Assembly (NCBI GenBank): GCA_002703245.1
Contig: NZTV01000075.1
Coordinates: 38,695-102,694 of the forward strand
DNA length: 64,000 bases
Direction of reading: 5' to 3'
Origin: Microbacterium sp.
GTDB lineage: Bacteria; Actinomycetota; Actinomycetes; Actinomycetales; Microbacteriaceae
Shown: positions 10,253 through 18,848 of the stretch, in pieces
Layout: each line of letters starts with the position of its first letter
Numbering within the stretch: the stretch's first letter is position 1
Program-made: the position numbers and the translations under genes
Notes under the pieces: generated by a model
Databases searched by the model: none
What the model was told of the DNA's origin: nothing
Seen by the model: only the letters and a program-made list of their open reading frames with translations

Positions 10253-10295
10253 AGGGCAGACCCGGGCAGGGCAGGGCCCTGGCCGCAACCCCGCG

Positions 10296-11624
10296 CTACC
10301 GGGGGACGTTCCCCGGGCCTCCGATGTGGCGGATCGTGCGACCTCGCTCGCGGATGATGCCCCACGATCCGATCACCCACAGCGGGACCTGTGTGAGGAA
10401 CGCGACGCGGAACGCATCCAGCGAGTAGGTGTCGGGGGTGCCCGCCCCCTGTAGGTCCATCGACACACCGATCATGAGGATCGCGATGAGGGCCGCGAGG
10501 AACCCGCCGCCGTTGACGATGCCGGTCGCGGTGCTCAGGCGATGCGACGGGTTGAACGCGCGGGCGTGGTCGAACGCGATCATCGAGGCGGGCCCGCCGC
10601 TGGCCAGGGCGATCACGAGGATGACCAGGAGCCAGATCGGCGCCGTGCCGGGCCAGAAGATCACCGTGAGCCACGCGGCGGCCTGGAAGGCGACCGTCGG
10701 GAGGACGAGCCAGCGCGAGCGCCGCGTCGGGTGCCGGCTCGAGAGTGCGCCGAGGATGGGGCCGAACACGATGCCCGCGAGGACGAGGAGGGTCATGAGA
10801 CTCGCCGCGACGCCGGCCGGAAGTCCCTCGCCCGCGGTGAGGAACGGGTAGCCCCACAGCAAGACGAACGCGGTGCCCGCGAACGGCGTCGTGAAGTGCG
10901 ACCAGAACCCCAGCCGGGTGGCGGGGTGGGACCACGACTCACGGAAACCCTCCCGCAAGTCGGCGGTGGAACGCACGATCCGCACGGCCCCGGTGTCGGT
11001 GTCGACCGACGTGTCGATGGCGTCGTCCCGCCGCTCCGGTGGGCGGTTCCGGATGATGGCGAACGTGAGGACCGCGAACAGGATCGTCAGGCCCGCCAGG
11101 CTGCCGAAGGCGACACTCCACGACGTGGCGTGGAGCAGCGCCGCGAGGGGGACGACGGCGATGATCTGGCCGAGCTGCCCGATGATCCCGGTCAGCTGCA
11201 CAAGGAGAGGGGAGCGCTGCGCGGGGAACCACGTCGCGATCACCCGCAGCACGCTGGGAAAGACCGCGGCGTCACCGGCGCCGATGAGCACGCGCGCGAG
11301 GATGCCGATCCCGACGGCATCGGCGAAGGCCATGACGAGCTGGCCGGCGGCCATGAGCACCATCCCGGCGGCGATCACCGGCCGGGCGCCGAGACGGTCG
11401 AGGATGATCCCGACCGGCACCTGGAGGGATCCGTAGACGGCCAGTTGGATGACCGCGAACATCGACAGGGCCGATGCGTCGGCGTCGAACCGGATCGCGG
11501 CGTCCACACCGACCGAGGACAGCGAGGTGCGATTGGTGATCGCCACGACATAGGCGGCCACGCCGACGATCCACACCGTCCAGGTGCGCCAGCCGGGCGC
11601 GTGGAGAGCGGAGCTGGATGTCAC
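10296..11624 (-). CDS. MFS transporter
   Basis: Twelve-segment major facilitator permease, 442 residues. The loop 2-3 motif appears as GIILDRLGARPVI near residue 65, with a long hydrophilic central loop around residues 190-225 (ERRDDAIDTSVDTD). Overall it resembles the ACS/nitrate-like MFS group (TSLSSVGVDAA, WFPAQRSPL), but the substrate is unknown. The GTG at 11624 was chosen because the sequence upstream in the frame is arginine-rich and unlike a permease. No clear ribosome binding site precedes it, so the start is uncertain. The small membrane protein gene lies 49 nt upstream on the same strand. Confidence 0.85.
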   Translation of the reverse strand: MTSSSALHAPGWRTWTVWIVGVAAYVVAITNRTSLSSVGVDAAIRFDADASALSMFAVIQLAVYGSLQVPVGIILDRLGARPVIAAGMVLMAAGQLVMAFADAVGIGILARVLIGAGDAAVFPSVLRVIATWFPAQRSPLLVQLTGIIGQLGQIIAVVPLAALLHATSWSVAFGSLAGLTILFAVLTFAIIRNRPPERRDDAIDTSVDTDTGAVRIVRSTADLREGFRESWSHPATRLGFWSHFTTPFAGTAFVLLWGYPFLTAGEGLPAGVAASLMTLLVLAGIVFGPILGALSSRHPTRRSRWLVLPTVAFQAAAWLTVIFWPGTAPIWLLVILVIALASGGPASMIAFDHARAFNPSHRLSTATGIVNGGGFLAALIAILMIGVSMDLQGAGTPDTYSLDAFRVAFLTQVPLWVIGSWGIIRERGRTIRHIGGPGNVPR

Positions 11625-11673
11625 AGGAGACTCGTCGATGAAGGAGACGCCCGCGTGCGCGGGCGAACAAATA

Positions 11674-12429
11674 CTACTTTCCCGCCGTGGGGGTGGATGC
11701 GGTCTGCGATGCCGCGCCCTCGCGACCGGTGGCGCGTGCGGCGGCGTCGAGGCGCTGGACGAGCAGGCCCACGGTGAACAGGGCGACGGCGGCGCCGATC
11801 GGCCACGGGTTCGACACGAGTTCGTGGAAACGGGTGCCGTCGAAACCGCGATCGCCGATGGTGGGGAGCGCGCCGGCTGCGTCGATCTCCTCGATCGCCA
11901 GGTACGACGCGAGGTTGCCGAACGCCTGCTGCAATCCACCGAACACCAGGCATGCCCCGGCGGCGACGTATGCCGTCCGGCTGACGGCGGACCGCGTCGG
12001 GGCTTCGACGAGCATGGCGTGGGCGGCGACGGCCACGAGGGTGGCGACGGCGACCAGCGGGAGGTATCCCACCGTCGCGCTCAGCGCCGCGAGTGTCGTC
12101 GGCACGCCGCCGAGCCCGGAGAGCACGTCGATGCGTCCGATGCCGCCGACGTAGGCCGTTCCGGATCCCACGCCGAAGAACGTCTGATCGAGGGGATCGA
12201 GGGTGATCGAGACCGGGGTCGCCTCCGGGCCGAGGGAGGGTCCGAGCGCGCTGAGAAGCGCCAGAGAGGTGAACCACCCCGCCGCGCCGGCGGCGACGAA
12301 CATCGTCACGGTGACCACGGCGTCTCCGCCCGGCAGGTCGGCGTGGGCACGCCGCCACGCGAAGAAGGCGGTCGCGAGCGCGATCGCGGGGGGAACGGTG
12401 ACCGCGATCCAGCCGACGACTACCGGCAT
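11674..12429 (-). CDS. Multi-pass membrane protein of unknown function
   Basis: 251-residue protein with about five hydrophobic segments: near residues 3-25, 38-62, 105-135, 150-170 and 215-235. A hydrophilic, probably extracellular loop at about 65-100 contains LDPLDQTFFGVGSGT. I do not recognise the family. The start ATG has a strong GAGGAGG Shine-Dalgarno 5-6 nt upstream, and GATACT at 12460-12455 is a plausible -10 box. It lies between the lysozyme-like gene and the MFS gene on the same strand, so it may be co-transcribed with either. Confidence 0.75.
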   Translation of the reverse strand: MPVVVGWIAVTVPPAIALATAFFAWRRAHADLPGGDAVVTVTMFVAAGAAGWFTSLALLSALGPSLGPEATPVSITLDPLDQTFFGVGSGTAYVGGIGRIDVLSGLGGVPTTLAALSATVGYLPLVAVATLVAVAAHAMLVEAPTRSAVSRTAYVAAGACLVFGGLQQAFGNLASYLAIEEIDAAGALPTIGDRGFDGTRFHELVSNPWPIGAAVALFTVGLLVQRLDAAARATGREGAASQTASTPTAGK

Positions 12430-12499
12430 GGGAACCTCCTCGGTGTCGACACCCAGTATCGGTGATCCCCGTCGGGGGTGCGAGGGCAGGGCCGCCCGC

Positions 12500-13114
12500 T
12501 CAGTCCAGGCAGTCGGAGACGAGTGCGTCGGTGACGAGGTCGGCGCCCCGCGCCCAGCGGGCGTAGTGGTCGGGGTCGCTGTTGATCTGCACGGCGTGGA
12601 TCGCGTGCGACGCCGGCATCTGCTGCCAACCCTCGATCGTGGCCAGCCGTGCATAGAACAGGGCGGCGGCGCGGGCGGGATCCATCCGTTCGGCGACGGT
12701 GCCCCACCAGTCCTGCTGCTGGAAGAGCCCGATGGACGACGTGCGGGAGCCATCCGGGTTGCGAACACCCGAGGTCTCCCAGTCGCCGTAGTCGATGTTG
12801 CGCAACCCGGATTCGCCCATCGCGGCCATCACCCCGAGCCGCTGACCCTCCCGGTCGAAGCCCGCCTCGGCGCCGACGGTGATGATCGTCAGCGCGTGCG
12901 CGAGCTGGGCGCCCGAGTATCCGGCGACGGGGGCGTCTGCGATCACACCCGGTGCGACGCAGGCGGGGGCGCCCTCCTCGGGTGCGACATCCGCCGCGGC
13001 GACGAGTCCCCAGACCCCGAAGACGCCGGCCAGCGCCACGGTGGCCCCCACCTGCGCACCGACGACGCGACGGCGCGACAGACGCCGTCGCCGTCGGCGT
13101 CGTGTCGGGGTCAC
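12500..13114 (-). CDS. Secreted lysozyme-like (SLT-type) protein
   Basis: 204 residues. An arginine-rich start (TPTRRRRRRRLSRRR) is followed by a hydrophobic segment at about 18-42, which acts as a signal or anchor. The exported domain resembles lytic-transglycosylase/lysozyme-like domains: AAMGESGLRNIDYGDW carries the candidate catalytic Glu, followed by TSSIGLFQQQDWWG and a helix with DPARAAALFYARL. Many actinobacterial homologues are annotated only as hypothetical. The GTG start overlaps the ATPase stop by 4 nt with GAGGTGG upstream, so it is translationally coupled to the metal ATPase. An upstream ATG at 13153 is the less likely alternative. Confidence 0.75.
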   Translation of the reverse strand: MTPTRRRRRRRLSRRRVVGAQVGATVALAGVFGVWGLVAAADVAPEEGAPACVAPGVIADAPVAGYSGAQLAHALTIITVGAEAGFDREGQRLGVMAAMGESGLRNIDYGDWETSGVRNPDGSRTSSIGLFQQQDWWGTVAERMDPARAAALFYARLATIEGWQQMPASHAIHAVQINSDPDHYARWARGADLVTDALVSDCLD

Positions 13115-15063
13115 CCCTCCAGTCCACCTCGCGCGGCTGGGAGTCCGGTCCATGAATCCGGCCGCTCCGGGAGGCGCCCCGTCACCGCGCGCAGGGCGTA
13201 GAGGATCGTCGCGAGGTCGACGGCCTCTTGGATGAGCGCGCCGGCGACCGCCGGTATCGCGCCGGTCATCGCCACGAGCATCAGTCCGACGCTCAGCACG
13301 ATCCCGATTCCGATGGCGGTCACGGCGACCCTGACGGTGTGCCGCGCGATGGTGACGCCGTCGACGACACCGGTGAGGGAGTCCACGAGGACGACGGCGT
13401 CGGCCGCCTGCCCGGCGGCGGTCGCACCGCGAGCGCCCATCGCGATGCCGACGTCGGCCGCGGCCAGGACCGGGGCGTCGTTGACGCCGTCCCCGACCAT
13501 CATCAACGGACGGGGCCGCAGCCGTGCGGCGAGGTGGACCTTCTCCTCCGGATGCAGCTCCGCGTGGATCTCGGTGATCCCGACCTGATGGGCGATCGAG
13601 GTCCCGGTGGCGCCGACGTCGCCGGTGAGCATCGCGATGCGGTCGATCCCCTCCGCGCGCAGCCAGCGGACGACCCACGCGGACTCCTCCCGCGCGGGGT
13701 CGACGAGGATCAGCGTGCCCGCGAATCGCCCGTCCACCGCGACGTAGACCGCCGCGCGACCGGGCGGGAGCTCGAGGCGCCGGAGAGCGGGTGCCGCCTC
13801 GGCCACGAAGGAGGGCTTGCCGACGACCACGCGCCTGCCCCCGACGAGGGCCGTGACACCGTTGGTGGCCACCTCCGCGGCGTCCGTCGCCGTCGCCACG
13901 GGGATCCCGCGTGCACGCGCCGCCGAGACGACGCCGGATGCCAGCGCGTGGGTCGAGTACTGCTCCGCCGCCGCGGTCAGTCCCAGCACCTCGGACGCGG
14001 TGAAGCCCTCCGTCGGCCGCACCTCCGCAACCTCGGGCCGCCCGGAGGTCAGCGTGCCGGTCTTGTCGAACGCCGCGGTCCTCACGCGCGCGAGCTGCTC
14101 GAGCACCGCACCGCCTTTGAGGATCACCCCGTTCTTGGCCGCGCGGGACAGACCGCCCAGGAAGGCCACGGGTGCGGCGATGAGGAGGGGGCACGGTGTG
14201 GCCAGCACGAGCACCTCGGCGAATCGAGAAGGATCGCCGGAGACTCCCCACGCGGTCACCGCGAGCACGAGGGAGATCGCGGTGAACGGGATGGCGAACC
14301 GGTCCGCCAGGCGTTCCACCGGTGCACGTGTCTGCTCCGCCTCACGCACAAGCGTGATGATCTGCTGATACTGACTCTGTTCGCCGGTGCGCTCCGCGCG
14401 GAGGCGGACGGCACCCGAGCCGTTGACGGCGCCGGACGGGACGGTCTCACCGACCCGTTTGGTCACGGGGATGCTCTCGCCGGTGAGGGAGGACTCGTCG
14501 AACTCCGCCGTGACGTCGAGGAGCACGCCGTCGACCGGCACGACCTCCGCGGGACGCACGACCAGCTCGTCCCCGACGGTGATGTCGTCGACGTCCACGT
14601 CCGACATGCTCTCGGTCCCGTCCGGGGCACGTCGCACCCGGTGGCCGATCCGAGGCGAGCGGTCCAGCAGAGCGGTGAGCTCGCGCGTCGCGCGCCGACC
14701 GGCGAGCCGTTCGAGCGCGTCACCGCCGGCGAGCATCAGCACGATGATCAGTGAGGCGATGTACTCCCCGACGGCGAGGGTGGCGACCATCGCGACCACC
14801 GCGAGGATGTCGAGCCCGACGTGCCCGCGCATGACCTGACGGATCATTCCGACGACGGTCCACACGATGACGCCTCCCACCCACAGCGTGGCCAGGGTCC
14901 GGCTCGCGATGTCCCGGTCCGCAGTGGTCAGGACGAGCACGATCACCAGCACCATCAAGGTGGCGATCAGGGTGGCGTGGGTGCGGAGCACGCGGAGCAT
15001 GCGCATGAGATCATCGTGGCACGTGTCCGCATCCGAAAAAAGAAGTGCGGCGGAGGTGTCCAT
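13111..15063 (-). CDS. Heavy-metal translocating P-type ATPase (P1B-like)
   Basis: 650-residue P-type ATPase. The actuator TGES motif lies near residue 197, phosphorylation DKTGTLTSG near 335, and hinge GDGVNDAPVLAAADVGIAMG near 545. The transport-site motif in the sixth membrane helix reads ATPCPLLIA, i.e. TPC rather than the CPC/CPH of Zn/Cd/Cu pumps. There is no N-terminal HMA domain or His-rich tail, so the metal is not predictable. The first codons (MDTSAALLFSDADTCHDD) look non-membrane; an ATG at 15006 could be the true start, and neither start has a good Shine-Dalgarno. The lysozyme-like gene is coupled to its 3' end. Confidence 0.9.
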   Translation of the reverse strand: MDTSAALLFSDADTCHDDLMRMLRVLRTHATLIATLMVLVIVLVLTTADRDIASRTLATLWVGGVIVWTVVGMIRQVMRGHVGLDILAVVAMVATLAVGEYIASLIIVLMLAGGDALERLAGRRATRELTALLDRSPRIGHRVRRAPDGTESMSDVDVDDITVGDELVVRPAEVVPVDGVLLDVTAEFDESSLTGESIPVTKRVGETVPSGAVNGSGAVRLRAERTGEQSQYQQIITLVREAEQTRAPVERLADRFAIPFTAISLVLAVTAWGVSGDPSRFAEVLVLATPCPLLIAAPVAFLGGLSRAAKNGVILKGGAVLEQLARVRTAAFDKTGTLTSGRPEVAEVRPTEGFTASEVLGLTAAAEQYSTHALASGVVSAARARGIPVATATDAAEVATNGVTALVGGRRVVVGKPSFVAEAAPALRRLELPPGRAAVYVAVDGRFAGTLILVDPAREESAWVVRWLRAEGIDRIAMLTGDVGATGTSIAHQVGITEIHAELHPEEKVHLAARLRPRPLMMVGDGVNDAPVLAAADVGIAMGARGATAAGQAADAVVLVDSLTGVVDGVTIARHTVRVAVTAIGIGIVLSVGLMLVAMTGAIPAVAGALIQEAVDLATILYALRAVTGRLPERPDSWTGLPAARGGLEG

Positions 15064-15134
15064 CTGGTCGACTGTTGTTCGTCGCTTCAGTGAGGGGCCG
15101 CGAGAGGCGGCTCCCGGACCGAAAGGACGACACC

Positions 15135-15494
15135 ATGCAGTACATGCTTCTCCTCGCCGATGAGCCCGGCGCAGGCCCCGCGCAGGACAGCCCCGAGTTC
15201 GCCGCCGAGATGGGCGAATGGTTCGCCTTCGATCAGATGGTCAAAGACGCCGGCGTCTTCGTCGCCGGTGAGGCGCTCCACCCGCAGTCGACCGCCACCA
15301 CGGTGCGGGTGCGCGACGGTCAGACGGTGCTCACCGACGGACCGTACGCCGAAACGAAGGAGCACCTCGGGGGCTTCTACGTGCTCGAGGTCGCAGACCT
15401 CGATGAGGCGATCTCCTACGCCGAGAAGATCCCGAACGTCGGGTACGGGGCGGTGGAGATCCGTCCGGTGCTGGACGTGTCGCAGATGCAGTAG
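15135..15494 (+). CDS. YCII-related (DGPF) domain protein
   Basis: 119-residue single-domain protein beginning MQYMLLLADE, with the family motif DGPYAETKEHLGGFYV in the middle. YCII proteins have a ferredoxin-like fold; catalytic function is mostly unknown. AAAGGA precedes the ATG. The gene lies 5 nt upstream of an ECF sigma factor with a long C-terminal extension, the classic neighbourhood of the DGPF-linked ECF group (ECF42), so the two are almost certainly one operon. It is divergent from the P-type ATPase across about 70 nt. Confidence 0.92.
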   Translation: MQYMLLLADEPGAGPAQDSPEFAAEMGEWFAFDQMVKDAGVFVAGEALHPQSTATTVRVRDGQTVLTDGPYAETKEHLGGFYVLEVADLDEAISYAEKIPNVGYGAVEIRPVLDVSQMQ

Positions 15495-15499
15495 TAGTC

Positions 15500-16711
15500 G
15501 TGCCGCCGTCCGAGGTCGCCGAGGTCTTCGGCGCGCAGTGGCCCCGCCTGGTGGCGACCCTGCGCGCGGACCTCGGCGATCTCGACCTTGCCGAGGACGC
15601 CGCCCAGCACGCATTCGCCGCGGCGGCCGAGCGATGGCCGCGCGACGGGGCCCCCGATGTGCCGGGCGCCTGGCTGCTCACGGTCGCGCGTCGGTGGGCC
15701 ATCGACCAGGCGCGCCGAGACGTGCGGTGGGCGCAACGGGAGGAGGCCGTGCGGGCGTCGTTGCGCGTGCCGCAGCGCGACCGCGGTGCGATCGCCGACG
15801 ATCTCCTGGCGATGATCTTCGGATGCTGCCATCGTGCGCTGGATGAACCCGCACGGGTCGCGCTCACCCTGCGATACGTCGTGGGGCTCCCGACCGCGTC
15901 GATCGCCCGATCCTTCCTCGTGCCCGAGCAGACCATGGCCAAACGCCTCGTCCGGGCGAAAAAGAAGATCGCCGTCAGCCGCGTGCCGTTCGAGGTGCCC
16001 GATCGCGCGCGCCTGGCCGACTCCCTCTACGAAGTGCTGAAGATCGTGTACGTCATCTACACGCAGGGTCATGCGTCGCCGACCGGTGAGCTGGTCCGGG
16101 GAGACCTGTGCGAGGAGGCCCGGTGGCTGGCCGGGGCCCTGTGCGAGATGCTCCCCGAAGAACCGGAGACGTGGGGGCTGGCGGCGCTTCTGGCCTACAC
16201 CGACGCGCGCCGTCCCTCGCGGCTCGACGACGCGGGGGAGATCGTGTTGTTGCGCGATCAGGACCGGGCCGGGTGGAACGCCGAGGACATCGCCGACGGC
16301 CGGAGGCTCCTCGGGCGCGGGCTGAGGCTGCGGCGGGTCGGGCCGTACCAAGTGCAGGCGGCCATCGCCGGGGCACACGCGAGCGCCCCGACGTTCGACG
16401 AGACCGATTGGCGCACCATCCGCAGGCTGTACGCGGTGCTCGGACGCCTCGAGCCGTCGCCGATCGTCGTCTTGAACGAGGCGGTGGCGGCCTCCCTCGC
16501 GGACGGGCCGGAGGTCGGGCTCGCCCTCCTGCAGCCGATCGCGGCCGACCTCGACGAATACCACTACTTCCATCTCGCGCGCGCGGAGATGTGCGCCGCG
16601 GCAGGCGCGCACGATGACGCGCGGGAGGCGTTCGACCGGGCTCTCGAGCTGTGCCGGAGCGACGCCGAACGGCGCGCCATCACCCGCGTCGCCGCTGCGA
16701 AGCTCGCGTGA
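15500..16711 (+). CDS. ECF sigma factor of the YCII-linked (ECF42-like) group
   Basis: 403 residues. Sigma region 2 is at about 10-75 (DLAEDAAQHAFAAA, GAWLLTVARRWAIDQAR) and region 4 at about 105-155 (ARVALTLRYVVGLPTASIARSF). A long C-terminal helical, TPR-like extension contains VYVIYTQGHASP and DEYHYFHLARAEM, as in ECF42 members. That group typically lacks an anti-sigma factor, and the extension is thought to do the regulation. None is encoded here. GTG start 15500, 5 nt after the YCII stop, without its own Shine-Dalgarno, suggesting coupled translation. Target promoters cannot be named. Confidence 0.92.
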   Translation: MPPSEVAEVFGAQWPRLVATLRADLGDLDLAEDAAQHAFAAAAERWPRDGAPDVPGAWLLTVARRWAIDQARRDVRWAQREEAVRASLRVPQRDRGAIADDLLAMIFGCCHRALDEPARVALTLRYVVGLPTASIARSFLVPEQTMAKRLVRAKKKIAVSRVPFEVPDRARLADSLYEVLKIVYVIYTQGHASPTGELVRGDLCEEARWLAGALCEMLPEEPETWGLAALLAYTDARRPSRLDDAGEIVLLRDQDRAGWNAEDIADGRRLLGRGLRLRRVGPYQVQAAIAGAHASAPTFDETDWRTIRRLYAVLGRLEPSPIVVLNEAVAASLADGPEVGLALLQPIAADLDEYHYFHLARAEMCAAAGAHDDAREAFDRALELCRSDAERRAITRVAAAKLA

Positions 16712-16760
16712 GCCGCGACGTCGACCGCGGTCACATCGGTTCCCGCGAAGCTCGCGTGAG
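16697..16760. repeat. 16-bp direct repeat at the convergent ends of the sigma factor and OYE genes
   Basis: GCGAAGCTCGCGTGAG occurs at 16697-16712 and again at 16745-16760. The first copy includes the last codons and stop of the sigma gene; the second lies inside the 3' end of the OYE gene. Such a short repeat pair looks like the scar of a local duplication or rearrangement. Confidence 0.6.
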
Positions 16761-17935
16761 TCGCCATCTTTCGGCCCTGCCTCGCTCCCGGCGAGCGAAG
16801 TCGTCCCGTGCCCGTACGGCGTCGATCACCGGGTCGTCGCGGAGTCCGGCCAGGTGGGCGATCCTCTCGGTGTACCACGCGGTCACGCCGCCCTCGGGTG
16901 TCTCGTCGAAACGCGGGAACGCGGGCGCGGTGGTGTCCCCGCGGCGCCAGCGGGTCGGAAGCTCGGGATCGAGGACGAGGGAACGGGCGAGACCGACGAC
17001 ATCCGCGGTCCCCGAGTTCACGATGGCCGTGGCCTGCTCGAACGTCTTCACCCCTCCGGTGAGCATGAGCGGTATCGACGTGCGCCGGCGTGCTTGCCGG
17101 GCGAACCCGACATACGGGGGACCGGACGTGCGTGTCCCGGCATCGGTCGCCGCGCCGGGGAAGTACGTGCCGCCGCTGATGTCGACGAGGTCGACCGCGA
17201 TGCCCTCCAACGCGTCGATGAGGGCGAGCGACTGCGCCTCGTCCACGCCCCCGACGAGGCGATCGGTGGCGTTGATCTTGACGGCGACCGGGAACTCCGC
17301 GCCGACGGCGTCACGCACCGCCACGAGCACGTCGAGGAGCAGCCGTCGCCGGGCCGGGCCGGGTCGCCGCCGTACCGGTCGGTGCGATGGTTGAACAGCG
17401 GGGAGAGGAACTGGCTGAGCAGGAAACCGTGCGCGGCGTGCACCTCGACGCCGCCGAAGCCCGCGAGTTGCGCGCGGCGCGCGGAGGCCGCGTAGAGCTC
17501 GGGAACGCGGGCCACGTCGCCGACGGGCATCTCCTCGGCGCGGAGCCCGGGAGCATCGAGCGCGCTCGGTCCGACCGGCCGTCCCGACGTCGGATTCGTC
17601 AACGCCCCGGCGTGTCCGAGCTGTGCCCACAAGCTGGAGCCGTTCTCGCCGCCCGCGGCGGTCAGGGCAGAGAAGGCGGCGGTGTCGGTCCGGGCGTCGA
17701 GCACGACATTGCCCGCGCTCTCGGGGTGTCGGTCCGTGATCTGCACCTCACCGACCAGCGATACCGCCGCGCCGCCGTGCGCCCACCGTCGATACAGGCG
17801 GGTGTGCGCCGCCGTGGGGGTGCCGTCGCCGTCGCCCAGGGAATCAGACATCGCGGCCTTCGCGATGCGGTGGGGGAGCTGCGTGCCGCACGGCAACCGC
17901 ACGGCGGAGAACAGCGAGTCCGTCGACGTGGTCAT
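16731..17935 (-). pseudogene. NADH:flavin oxidoreductase (Old Yellow Enzyme family), frameshifted
   Basis: The first ~195 residues (start ATG 17935, MTTSTDSLFSAV) encode an OYE barrel: HGGAAVSLVGEV, SLWAQLGHAG, and the active-site stretch VEVHAAHGFLLSQFLSP followed by NHRTDRYGGD. The frame then fails, and the other half (LLLDVLVAVRDAVG, FPVAVKINATD, LMLTGGVKT, DVVGLARSLV) continues in another frame to 16731. The break coincides with three tandem CCCGG units at 17349-17363. Removing one 5-bp unit restores a single 399-codon reading frame (1205 - 5 = 1200 nt) with the expected YGGDPARRRRLLLDV join. It is either a pseudogene, a slippage (phase-variable) site, or an assembly error. It converges on the sigma gene. 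Confidence 0.85.
17349..17363. repeat. Three tandem CCGGG/CCCGG pentamers at the OYE frameshift
   Basis: Three perfect 5-bp units on the plus strand (CCGGG x3). Two units would leave the oxidoreductase in frame; three shift it by +5 (= +2). The GC-rich repeat is a plausible strand-slippage site. Confidence 0.8.
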
Positions 17936-17969
17936 CCCCGTCGAGCGTACGGGGTTTGTTTCGGCACGC

Positions 17970-17975
17970 TACACT
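17970..17975 (+). promoter_or_regulatory. -10 box TACACT for a leaderless transcript (VIT1-like gene)
   Basis: TACACT ends 7 nt before the GTG at 17983 and there is no Shine-Dalgarno, so transcription likely starts at or next to the start codon. The same arrangement recurs at many starts in this window. Confidence 0.55.
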
Positions 17976-17982
17976 GTGGCGC

Positions 17983-18714
17983 GTGAACGCGACTGTTGAC
18001 CCCCTCGCCTCCTCTCACCCCGACGAACCCCACCGGGCCGGGCTCGCTCAGCGGCTGAACTGGCTTCGGGCGGGCGTCTTGGGGGCGAACGACGGCATCG
18101 TGTCGACGGCGGCGGTCGTCGTCGGTGTCGCGGGCGCGACGAGCGAGAGCCTTCCGGTGCTCCTGGCGGGAACGGCCGCCCTCGTGGGTGGTGCGATCTC
18201 GATGGCCCTCGGAGAGTACGTCTCGGTCGCCTCGCAACGCGACACCGAGCATGCACTGATCGAGAAGGAGAAGCGCGAACTCGCCGACGACCCGGAGGCC
18301 GAGCTCGAGGAGCTGACCGGCCTGTACCAGGCGCAGGGGCTCAGCCGCGAGACCGCGGAGAAGGTGGCGACGGAATTGACGGCGAAGGATGCGCTCGGCG
18401 CGCATCTGGCGGCCGAGCTGAACATCGACCGGGACGACCTGGTCAGTCCCTGGTACGCGGCCATCGCCTCGGCCATCGCGTTCACGATCGGCGCGCTGCT
18501 GCCGCTGGCGACGATGCTGCTCGCGCCGCATCCGGAGCGGATCGCGTTCACGTTCGTCGCGGTGCTGATCGCGCTCGGGGTGACCGGCTACGTCGCGGCC
18601 TGGATCGGGGCGGCCAACCGGGGGAAGGCGGTCCTTCGCACCCTGATCGGCGGGACCCTCGCGCTGGTCGCGACGTTCCTGGTCGGATCCTTGTTCGGCA
18701 CCACGGTCGGCTGA
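17983..18714 (+). CDS. VIT1/CCC1 family Fe/Mn transporter
   Basis: About 243 residues. The family N-terminal signature is LRAGVLGANDGIVSTAAVVVGVAGA, shown here as GANDGIVS near residue 31, followed by a membrane pair with GGAISMALGEYVSVASQRD. A charged cytoplasmic helical domain lies at about 85-155 (EKEKRELADDPEAELEEL), and the last three membrane segments end at GSLFGTTVG. The family exports or stores Fe2+/Mn2+ using a proton gradient. GTG 17983 is preferred over an ATG at 17956 because a -10 box overlaps that upstream codon region and no Shine-Dalgarno exists. Divergent from the OYE gene. Confidence 0.9.
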   Translation: MNATVDPLASSHPDEPHRAGLAQRLNWLRAGVLGANDGIVSTAAVVVGVAGATSESLPVLLAGTAALVGGAISMALGEYVSVASQRDTEHALIEKEKRELADDPEAELEELTGLYQAQGLSRETAEKVATELTAKDALGAHLAAELNIDRDDLVSPWYAAIASAIAFTIGALLPLATMLLAPHPERIAFTFVAVLIALGVTGYVAAWIGAANRGKAVLRTLIGGTLALVATFLVGSLFGTTVG

Positions 18715-18848
18715 GTCCCACCCCCGGTCCACGGGTGATCGGCGGATGACCTGACGGGTGAGTTCGACGCCCCGCGGCGGTGTGCCGGCGAGGGCCGCTG
18801 GCACCGTGGGACACATGTCGCTCCGGCCCCTATCCCTCACGACAGGTC

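Noticed and set aside
8250..10454. 734-codon plus-strand frame opposite the YhgE/Pip gene
   Set aside because: Antisense shadow of a clear membrane protein gene.
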